From the IMG/VR virus record IMGVR_UViG_3300044707_000156, positions 1-35,831 of that record: a DNA stretch of 35,831 bases; one strand, written 5' to 3'. This DNA comes from a virus. The position numbers and the translations under genes were made by a program. The first letter of the stretch is position 1. Each line of letters opens with the position of its first letter. Of this stretch, positions 29,784 through 35,194 are shown one piece after another. The notes under the pieces were generated by a model, which was not told where the DNA came from, did no database searches, and saw only the letters and a list, made by a program, of their open reading frames with translations.

Positions 29784-30325
29784 AAACTCTGCAGTTCTTG
29801 TGGAGACATAGTTAGCAATGGCATTAGTGGACTGATACCCAATTGGGAAAAAAAATCGTGCGATGCCTCCTTACACATCGCATCAAATACTTCAAGTTTA
29901 GATTGGTGGATATCTGAATTAATTATAGTTGGGTCTTCATCATCTCTCACTACCCACACTGCTGCAAAGTTTAGTAGTAGGTCTCTGTGTATAACACTAT
30001 TCTGCCTCTCCCTAATAACGTGAATGTATCCTGCTACCACTGCTGCGTTCTTTGGGTTAGATAGTCCTGCTGCTAATGATTTTTCCATTCCATCCAGTAT
30101 CTGCTCCATCTCACTCCCACTCAATCCACTGCTGATGCGTTCCATCAGTGACAATGCCATACTGAATCTCTCAAGTGGTAGGCTTGTCTCTTTGGGGAAT
30201 CTATAGTACCTATGTCCCTCGTGTTTGAATACCTCAACGAGATTATGCTTTGGATTAGGTTTCTTATTGGAGTGATACCAAGGTAGTCGCTTGGCGAATC
30301 TTGTGAGTGATTGAGTCCAGTTCAT
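29672..30325 (-). CDS. Tail assembly chaperone (gpG-like, 217 aa)
   Basis: Binds and keeps the tape measure soluble during tail assembly, inferred from position and frame structure. Helix-rich protein: LPLERFSMALSLMERISSGL, then LAAGLSNPKNAAVVAGYIHV and a C-terminal region SPQELQSLWEYNVVAQRKLM with a basic end. A T8 run at 29855-29848, in register T-TTT-TTT, lies near codon 157, and the -1 frame after it leads into the 29553-29783 frame. The start at 30325 overlaps the 85-residue gene by 62 bases. In many phages the unshifted protein ends soon after the slip; here it runs another 60 residues, which is unusual. Confidence 0.65.
   Translation of the reverse strand: MNWTQSLTRFAKRLPWYHSNKKPNPKHNLVEVFKHEGHRYYRFPKETSLPLERFSMALSLMERISSGLSGSEMEQILDGMEKSLAAGLSNPKNAAVVAGYIHVIRERQNSVIHRDLLLNFAAVWVVRDDEDPTIINSDIHQSKLEVFDAMCKEASHDFFSQLGISPLMPLLTMSPQELQSLWEYNVVAQRKLMESLTMLNTHQDSVQRKSKKNSEAK
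29848..29855 (-). other. T8 slippery run, candidate -1 frameshift site of the tail chaperone
   Basis: Eight consecutive T on the minus strand, read as GAT TTT TTT TCC in the 217-residue frame. It is followed directly by CCCAATTGGG, a short palindrome. The -1 frame is closed just upstream (TAA) and open downstream to 29553, as required for a shifted fusion product. Transcriptional slippage on the homopolymer is an alternative. Confidence 0.5.
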
Positions 30326-30521
30326 CGTTTACAAATATTAAATTGCCATTGTTCAGCACTATACTGCATTTATCCTCTTCTTGTGCTATGTGTGAGATGC
30401 TATTGATGTTAATGATTATGTCCATCAGTCCTGCCTCCTGCTCTGTCATCGCTCGTAATTCTTCATCATCAGTCTGAATGCCTTTGTACAATATCGCAGA
30501 GCAAGTGATGAATCCGTACAT
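30264..30521 (-). CDS. Small FlbD-like beta protein of the tail operon (85 aa)
   Basis: Not firmly recognised. The C-terminal half (MDIIININSISHIAQEEDKC then SIVLNNGNLIFVNDELDSI) has the alternating strand pattern and 'I..I......V.L.NG..I.V.E....I...I' layout of small FlbD-like proteins. The N-terminal 30 residues are less convincing, and an internal ATG at 30425 may be the true start. The upstream stop is two bases before the first ATG. It overlaps the chaperone gene by 62 bases. Function unknown. Confidence 0.6.
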   Translation of the reverse strand: MYGFITCSAILYKGIQTDDEELRAMTEQEAGLMDIIININSISHIAQEEDKCSIVLNNGNLIFVNDELDSITHKIRQATTLVSLQ

Positions 30522-30522
30522 A

Positions 30523-30717
30523 CTACCAGTAGTTATGTGGGCATTGCTCTTCCTTCACTCGTGTCTTGGCAGGAAGAAAGCATCCACATTCATTGCAGAC
30601 ATTTAGATGCTTGTTGCGATGTTGGCAGTGCATACACACTGGCAGTCTTGTCTCTGATAGTAGGTTTGCCTTCTTATCCGATGTAAGATATAGATACCAT
30701 CCCTTTATGATTGCCAT
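30523..30717 (-). CDS. Small zinc-ribbon protein of the tail operon (64 aa)
   Basis: Compact Cys-rich protein. The ATG at 30717 overlaps the upstream stop as TAATG, which sets the start although earlier in-frame ATGs exist. Cys pattern: RLPVCMHCQHRNKHLNVCNE with a further CGCF, then AKTRVKEEQCPHNYW, i.e. C-x2-C ... C-x2-C-x-C ... C-P, which should bind one or two zinc ions. This C..C / C..CGCF..AKTR...CP...W pattern is common in small proteins of Bacteroidota phages. Function unknown; possibly a virion assembly or nucleic-acid-contacting factor. Confidence 0.75.
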   Translation of the reverse strand: MAIIKGWYLYLTSDKKANLLSETRLPVCMHCQHRNKHLNVCNECGCFLPAKTRVKEEQCPHNYW

Positions 30718-31070
30718 TACCCTTCGCATTCGATACAATCTAATAGATTAATAACTCCAGTCTCTGATGGGTCTATGTTGCTATTGACTACACTAAATGA
30801 TATGCAATCATACTCCTGCTCACAGATTACAAACTTCTCACAAGACATTAGACTAATGGTATATCCTTGCAGTGGGTCTATCTTAATCCCACTGATGGTT
30901 AGCATACCAGTAGCATCAGATTCTGTCGGGAATGATTGGATACGATTGGTTGCATTATGCTTAATGTTTACTTGGTAGGTTGTGCTTGGTGTGACATATC
31001 CAAACGTAATACCACTGGCACAATGGTCTACTATTATTCCCGAATCGAAACAAGGACTACATACACTCAT
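30717..31070 (-). CDS. Small beta-rich cysteine-containing protein after terminase (117 aa)
   Basis: Not recognised. The ATG at 31070 overlaps the terminase stop as ATGA, giving MSVCSPCFDSGIIVDHCASG at the N-terminus. Rest is an Ig-like or carboxypeptidase-regulatory-like beta sandwich by pattern (STTYQVNIKHNATNRIQSF, GMLTISGIKIDPLQGYTISL), with further Cys and a Cys-Glu-Cys-Glu end (LLDCIECEG). Could be a decoration or tail subunit; composition suits an extracellular beta protein. It begins the tail module directly after the packaging genes. Confidence 0.62.
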   Translation of the reverse strand: MSVCSPCFDSGIIVDHCASGITFGYVTPSTTYQVNIKHNATNRIQSFPTESDATGMLTISGIKIDPLQGYTISLMSCEKFVICEQEYDCISFSVVNSNIDPSETGVINLLDCIECEG

Positions 31071-32344
31071 AGGTATCGCTTTAGTATTGCATTTACAAAA
31101 TAACGGAAACAATCTAAATAATCCGCACGTTCAGTTAACTTTCTTCGATTTAGTTTGATGATGCTACCATTGGCATCACATTGCACTTGCTTGGCATCAA
31201 ACACAAATCCCTTACATCTCTTTGAGTTCACCTTGACATCCAATCTCCTCAATGCTGCATTGCAATCAACTCTGCTATTCTCGTGCTTTGGATTGGCAGG
31301 AATGATAAACTGGCTATCTGATAATTTTAGTCTTCTCTTGATTTGTGTATAGGCAGAAGAGTTATCCCTCTGCTGCACACTGCCTCCCTTACCCATAGCA
31401 TCTCCAGTAATCCTAATCAGTCCACTTGGAATGTTCATTGCCTCTACCACATCGCAGAATGCATCTATGCTCCCCTTCTCTATGCTTACCTCGTCCACTA
31501 CTCTTGCACCTCTATGGGTCTCTTGTATGACCAAGGCACAGAGAGGATTAATGTTAAAGTCCACAGAGATGTATGTAGGTATGTTTGGATTGTGTACTGA
31601 TGCATCATCAATATGCTTCTCATCCTGCCATTCGTAGAGGAATGGATTAACCACATCATCCATTACATCCCAATCCCCTTCTACGAATCGGGCATACTGG
31701 ATTGGTGGTAACTCTTTGAGGGACTCAAGATACTCTGCAGGAATGTATGGATTATCGGTAATCTTCGATGGGATGAATGCCCACTTGGTTGGTAGTGTGC
31801 CTTCCTTGAATCTCTCATAGATGATGGTCTTCACCCAGTTGTGAGCAGGATTGCAAGTTGCAAGGCAGATGATTGGTGGTCTACCTTCTGCCTTATTCCA
31901 AGAACCAATCCTCTCTTGTACCTTGTAAAATGTTTGTTCCTGCAGTTCGTTCACCTCATCAAGTCCTGCACCATTCACCTCAAGTCCCTTGAATCTGTTT
32001 AGGTCTTTATCATCATCATATGACTCTGCCATAAAGATAAGTTCTGAACCATTGGCAAACTTAACTACATTGGTCTCCCTATTCCAAGAAGATACATAGT
32101 CTCCCACACCATCTGCCAGTATTGATGCGAATGATGGGAATGTAGTTCGCTTCAAGTCGGGCAGACTCTTACGAATAACTACCCACCTACTACGAGCATA
32201 CTGCAGTGCAAGGTATGTGATGGTTAGCAGTAACCAGTATGTTTTACCTCCTCGTATTGCTCCTCCAAATACTACTACCCTATGGCTACCATCAATGGCT
32301 TGGTAGAATGCTTCAGACTGCCTATCTGTTAACTCAAGTCTCAC
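31067..32344 (-). CDS. terL: Terminase large subunit (425 aa, GTG start)
   Basis: ATP-driven DNA packaging motor with a nuclease that cuts the concatemer. N-terminal ATPase: Walker A GGAIRGGKT (residues 27-35), Walker B and catalytic acid in NGAGLDEVNE (124-133), and coupling motif LATCNPAHNW (161-170). C-terminal RNase H-like nuclease: TYISVDFNINPLC (D262), then VVDEVSIEKG and RITGDAMGKGG (D315) with DYLDCFRYFVN at the end. Length is typical. The GTG start lies within the terminal codons of the small subunit (11-base overlap). Translationally coupled to the 117-residue gene downstream. Confidence 0.96.
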   Translation of the reverse strand: MRLELTDRQSEAFYQAIDGSHRVVVFGGAIRGGKTYWLLLTITYLALQYARSRWVVIRKSLPDLKRTTFPSFASILADGVGDYVSSWNRETNVVKFANGSELIFMAESYDDDKDLNRFKGLEVNGAGLDEVNELQEQTFYKVQERIGSWNKAEGRPPIICLATCNPAHNWVKTIIYERFKEGTLPTKWAFIPSKITDNPYIPAEYLESLKELPPIQYARFVEGDWDVMDDVVNPFLYEWQDEKHIDDASVHNPNIPTYISVDFNINPLCALVIQETHRGARVVDEVSIEKGSIDAFCDVVEAMNIPSGLIRITGDAMGKGGSVQQRDNSSAYTQIKRRLKLSDSQFIIPANPKHENSRVDCNAALRRLDVKVNSKRCKGFVFDAKQVQCDANGSIIKLNRRKLTERADYLDCFRYFVNAILKRYL

Positions 32345-32813
32345 TTGGTGGATTAGTCTCTTGTGGCTTGGTTGTGACTATCACTAATGGTTCAGTAGTC
32401 TTGATAGTATTCTCCCCATTGTTACTCCATCTGCCTCTCTGCCTATTGGCTAACCAGTGCTTTGCAGCAGCAGTATCTGATGGTAGTTCTTTGCGTAACT
32501 TCACCACATCTCCATCTCTTGTTAGTGCCTCCTCTGTGATGGTTACTCCCAATGCTCTCTTGTACATTGCTCGTGCTACCTTGGCATCTGCCTCCTCCCT
32601 CCCCTGCGTTAATGACTCTAAAAATGATGGATGCTGCTCCTTCCATACATTAAGTGTTGACTCATCTATACCAATGATTTTGGCTATCTGCACATCAGTA
32701 AGTCCAAGCAGTGCCATCTCAAATGCTTTCTCATCGTGTGCCTTCTGATACTCCATTGGTCTGCCTAATGGTAACTTTGTTCGCTTGATTGTCTTGTTGC
32801 CTTTCTTGTTCAT
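32334..32813 (-). CDS. terS: Terminase small subunit (159 aa)
   Basis: DNA-recognition subunit of the packaging motor. Basic N-terminus (MNKKGNKTIKRTKLPLGRPM) leads to an HTH region: EKAFEMALLGLTDVQIAKIIGIDESTLNVWKE, a clear helix-turn-helix (AKIIGIDESTLNVW). A central helical oligomerisation part (GREEADAKVARAMYKRALG) and C-terminal ASKHWLA-like segment (AAAKHWLANRQRGRW) are typical of small terminases. It overlaps the large subunit start. The recognised pac or cos site is unknown. Confidence 0.88.
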   Translation of the reverse strand: MNKKGNKTIKRTKLPLGRPMEYQKAHDEKAFEMALLGLTDVQIAKIIGIDESTLNVWKEQHPSFLESLTQGREEADAKVARAMYKRALGVTITEEALTRDGDVVKLRKELPSDTAAAKHWLANRQRGRWSNNGENTIKTTEPLVIVTTKPQETNPPSET

Positions 32814-32817
32814 ATGG

Positions 32818-33126
32818 CTATGATTTGAATATGATGCCTAATGCTTCTGTGTTATCGTTTATCTTCTGAATCTGCTCTTGATTATTATCGTAGTGCCTCT
32901 CTATGCCAAGTCTCTTGATGGTCTTCCACTTGTCTTCTCCACCAGTAAAGTACACCATCAGTTTAGGTATCCCTAATTCTTTGGCTATGGCATACACCTC
33001 ATCAGAGAATCTTTCTTGTCTTGCAGTTATGATGTATACACGATTGTTTGATTTGATTAGTCTCTTGGCTAACTCAAGTCCTGCCTCTGTATCAAGCACA
33101 CCATCTATGTCGAATGATATCTTCAC
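32818..33126 (-). CDS. HAD-superfamily phosphatase-like protein (102 aa, GTG start)
   Basis: Compact haloacid-dehalogenase-fold hydrolase, probably a nucleotide or small-molecule phosphatase. Motif I is KISFDIDGVLD (D6 nucleophile, D8 acid/base), and motif II is RVYIITARQERF (T in 'ITAR'). A Lys (EDKWKTIKRLG) and the C-terminal HYDNNQEQI give the remaining motifs in reduced form, as in other short phage HAD proteins. The GTG start overlaps the preceding 47-residue gene stop (GTGA). It lies between accessory genes and the terminase pair. Substrate unknown; nucleotide pool or cap-like phosphate removal is inference. Confidence 0.85.
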   Translation of the reverse strand: MKISFDIDGVLDTEAGLELAKRLIKSNNRVYIITARQERFSDEVYAIAKELGIPKLMVYFTGGEDKWKTIKRLGIERHYDNNQEQIQKINDNTEALGIIFKS

Positions 33127-33266
33127 TTCTTGCTCCTTGCCTTGCGATACTTGTCTGCCTCTGCATATGCAATGGCTATTGCTTGCTCTTGGCTATATCC
33201 CTCACTTATTAGTTTGCGGATATTCATCTGTATGATTTGGTAGGAATCTCCTTGGAATAATGGCAT
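33123..33266 (-). CDS. Small conserved phage protein (47 aa)
   Basis: Very short gene from ATG 33266 (MPLFQGDSYQIIQMNIRKLI, then SEGYSQEQAIAIAYAEADKY and a basic end). The 'NI..LI.EGY...QA.AIA......' pattern matches a small phage-encoded protein type seen widely in tailed phages, so I believe it is real despite its size. It sits between the 128-residue gene (four bases after its stop) and the HAD gene, with GTGA coupling to the latter. Helix-turn-helix-like hairpin by shape; function unknown. Confidence 0.75.
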   Translation of the reverse strand: MPLFQGDSYQIIQMNIRKLISEGYSQEQAIAIAYAEADKYRKARSKK

Positions 33267-33270
33267 ATGT

Positions 33271-33657
33271 CTATGATTCTTGATTCAAATTTACGAAAGA
33301 TTCCAATACCAATGAGTTTTGGTAGGAGTTGATATGGTGACCAAGTTTGATTAGTTCTTGGTACTGGCTTGGATAGATGATTATGTTTTGGAGTTTAGAT
33401 GCTGCAAATGCCTTCACTGCATATATGTCATTACCATCTCTATCTGAATAGGTCTGTATCATACCTAACTTAAACTCCATACCTTCGAAATCTACCAACA
33501 TCTTCTCTGATGCAATGTACTTGGATAGTTTACTGGTAGGTATTGCTATGGCTATATCATACTCCAGTCCTGCGTGAGTTAGGTATCCAAAGTAGTATTC
33601 CTTGTCTTCCTTCATCTTGGACTCAACAAAGAATCCTGCTCGTAGTCTTGTTGTCAT
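33271..33657 (-). CDS. Hypothetical protein upstream of terminase (128 aa)
   Basis: Not recognised. Mixed alpha/beta soluble protein: MTTRLRAGFFVESKMKEDKE, strands AIAIPTSKLSKYIASEKMLV, and FKLGMIQTYSDRDGNDIYAV with following helix, ending with a Tyr/Asn-rich tail. No Cys pair, no membrane segment. ATGA-coupled to the 127-residue gene (33654-33657). Both are in the run of accessory genes immediately upstream of packaging genes. Confidence 0.7.
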   Translation of the reverse strand: MTTRLRAGFFVESKMKEDKEYYFGYLTHAGLEYDIAIAIPTSKLSKYIASEKMLVDFEGMEFKLGMIQTYSDRDGNDIYAVKAFAASKLQNIIIYPSQYQELIKLGHHINSYQNSLVLESFVNLNQES

Positions 33658-34037
33658 AGTTGGTATGTGTCTATTCGTTTCTTCACCATATCAATGAATC
33701 TCTCCATCATTGATGCATAGTATGAGTTAAAGTCTTGATGTCCCTCGTTATTGTGTTCGAATAGTACATATAGGCTTGAGCGCAATCTCTGTGATGGAGT
33801 TTTGCCTCCTAACTCTGCTGCATCAATCTTGAGTGAGTTAAGCATCTCCTCATCGTTGTAACTGAACTGCTCACCTTTAAATGCCATCACACCAATACCA
33901 CCTATCCATTGAGACATTAGTTCTGTCATCTGTGCAGGAGATAGTTCTTGTGTGCCTATAACTACCCTAATGGTCTTATCCTTCCTTGTTGCTACTGATT
34001 CAATGGCACAAGGTATGGTTAGTAGTTTAGCATCCAT
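33654..34037 (-). CDS. Hypothetical protein in the accessory run (127 aa)
   Basis: Not recognised. Begins MDAKLLTIPCAIESVATRKD with strands TIRVVIGTQELSPAQMTELM, followed by helices (DEEMLNSLKIDAAELGGKTP; LRSSLYVLFEHNNEG) and a basic C-terminal helix (MMERFIDMVKKRIDTYQL). Helical C-terminus with alternating charges suggests protein-protein contacts. It overlaps the 69-residue DNA-binding-like gene by 11 bases and is coupled to the 128-residue gene, so the three form one translational unit. Confidence 0.7.
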   Translation of the reverse strand: MDAKLLTIPCAIESVATRKDKTIRVVIGTQELSPAQMTELMSQWIGGIGVMAFKGEQFSYNDEEMLNSLKIDAAELGGKTPSQRLRSSLYVLFEHNNEGHQDFNSYYASMMERFIDMVKKRIDTYQL

Positions 34038-34236
34038 ATTCTGATTCTTGTCTCTTTGATTGAACTGGTTTCTTGAGTTTGTTTAGGTAGTCCTTCACCA
34101 TTACTCTGATTAGTTCTTTATGACTCACTGGCACTCTGAACGTGATATTGGTAGTCACCTCTTCGTACAATGGCTTCTTCCCTGCTCCCTCTCTCCTGCC
34201 TCCCCAGTTATTGGTTGTCTTCTGTTGTGTTTTCAT
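34027..34236 (-). CDS. Small ribbon-helix-helix-like DNA-binding protein (69 aa)
   Basis: Probable DNA-binding regulator. NWGGRREGAGKKPLYEEVTT has the GG-R-x-GAGRKP tail that introduces many small phage and mobile-element RHH proteins, followed by a strand NITFRVPVSHKELIRVMVKD and a helix, the RHH order. Length is typical. The promoter region before the ATG (TATATTTG four bases upstream) is overlapped by a perfect 19-base palindrome (34246-34264), so autoregulation is plausible. It heads the accessory operon that leads to the terminase genes. Confidence 0.65.
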   Translation of the reverse strand: MKTQQKTTNNWGGRREGAGKKPLYEEVTTNITFRVPVSHKELIRVMVKDYLNKLKKPVQSKRQESEYGC

Positions 34237-34240
34237 TGTG

Positions 34241-34264
34241 CAAATATAATCAAGTTTTGATTAT
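34241..34264 (-). promoter_or_regulatory. Leaderless-type -7 box overlapped by a palindromic operator candidate
   Basis: Minus strand TATATTTG (34248-34241), four bases before the ATG at 34236. The palindrome ATAATCAA-3 nt-TTGATTAT spans 34246-34264 and overlaps the -7 box. No clear -33 TTG at the usual distance, so an activator or weak promoter is possible. A site for the RHH-like protein itself is the simplest guess. Confidence 0.5.
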
Positions 34265-34498
34265 GTTGTGCAGTTCAATCCCTCTTTTTTTAAGGAGAAT
34301 CAACCATTCATAACATCGAATCAAGTAAGTTCTGTAGACTCCAGTGCCTCGTTCTGCACTGGTAAGTTGGAGTGCATAGGACTGATGTGTAGCAGTGGTA
34401 GAGTGATAGGTAGTATGCCCATCTACTATTGATGCCTCCAGTGGCATCTTGGTAGTCATATACTCTATTGTCTTCTGCTCTATCTCTTGGTGTGTCAT
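34250..34498 (-). CDS. Short accessory protein of unknown function (82 aa)
   Basis: Not recognised. Start MTHQEIEQKTIEYMTTKMPL at 34498 follows the second copy of the 17-base intergenic element; longer in-frame starts upstream would run through it. Helical N-terminus, then TTYHSTTATHQSYALQLTSA and a C-terminal helix WLILLKKRGIELHNIIKT. Several His/Thr residues but no metal motif. Its 3' end overlaps the palindrome and promoter of the next gene. Confidence 0.58.
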   Translation of the reverse strand: MTHQEIEQKTIEYMTTKMPLEASIVDGHTTYHSTTATHQSYALQLTSAERGTGVYRTYLIRCYEWLILLKKRGIELHNIIKT

Positions 34499-34509
34499 TG
34501 TTGTGCAGT

Positions 34510-34526
34510 GTAGGATGCTGCTCCCC
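34510..34526 (-). repeat. Intergenic 17-base repeat (copy 2)
   Basis: Same GGGGAGCAGCATCCTAC as at 1339-1355, again followed by CTGCAC and shortly after by a start codon (34498). Located between the zinc-finger gene and the 82-residue gene. Confidence 0.6.
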
Positions 34527-34533
34527 ATATCTA

Positions 34534-35109
34534 TTACTTGGCTGCTAACTTTATTGATTCTGCAATGTATGATTTTAAAACACCTCTCTGAATTCCAGTA
34601 CCTCCACAATCAAAGCATACACCTTCTGCATAGTGCATAAATTGAGGAATGATTCCTCTACCACTGCACTTGCCACAAGAGCAATAACCATACTTTCCAA
34701 ATTCTGATGGAGCAAGAAAGTCTCCTTTCCCTTTAAGAATAGATATCAACTTGGCTACACGAATCATAATTTGATTAATGTCTAAACTTGAATTATCTAT
34801 ATTAATAACATACTTATCTCCAAAAGGAGTTCTCTCACTTCTTGTCTTTGCAACAAAGTCTCCATTAAATGTTCTGCCAAATAAGGTTACTTGATAAGCA
34901 GTACATCTGCGTTTACCATCTTTTGAATCATACCAAAATGCCCAATTCGAATTTGAATCATTGTATTTATCTGCGTGACAGAATTTAATTGATAATACTC
35001 CTGCGTCAAGAAGGAGATTTAAGTTGCGTATTGCACGTTCACGATTAGTGCCTTGGTTCTTGTATCCTGCTTCATTTAGCAATTGGATGATAGTGTTTTG
35101 AGTTGCCAT
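34534..35109 (-). CDS. Protein with DnaJ-type zinc motifs (191 aa)
   Basis: Unidentified zinc protein. The ATG at 35109 (MATQNTIIQLLNEAGYKNQG) sits 7 bases after the TTTAAACAT leader and downstream of a TTG-19-GATATTTG promoter; the longer frame upstream would pass through the promoter. N-terminal domain is winged-helix-like (helix, REERAIRNLNLLLDAGVL-type region, then strands). C-terminal region has CSCGKCSGRG followed by CFDCGGTG, two CxxCxGxG units like those of DnaJ, expected to bind zinc. It is the first gene after the helicase on the circle. DNA binding is inferred from the N-terminal fold pattern. Confidence 0.68.
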   Translation of the reverse strand: MATQNTIIQLLNEAGYKNQGTNRERAIRNLNLLLDAGVLSIKFCHADKYNDSNSNWAFWYDSKDGKRRCTAYQVTLFGRTFNGDFVAKTRSERTPFGDKYVINIDNSSLDINQIMIRVAKLISILKGKGDFLAPSEFGKYGYCSCGKCSGRGIIPQFMHYAEGVCFDCGGTGIQRGVLKSYIAESIKLAAK

Positions 35110-35166
35110 AGTGTAAATGTTTAAAGTTTGATTCAGCAAATATCGAAATACTTTTTGAATCCGCAA
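35110..35166 (-). promoter_or_regulatory. Promoter-leader module for the gene at 34534-35109
   Basis: Minus strand TTG (35166-35164), 19-base spacer with ATTCAAAA, GATATTTG (35144-35137; one mismatch), TTTAAACAT (35125-35117) 7 bases before the ATG. It lies just downstream of the helicase stop. Confidence 0.72.
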
Positions 35167-35194
35167 GCACTTATCAAAAATAATTTTATTTTTT

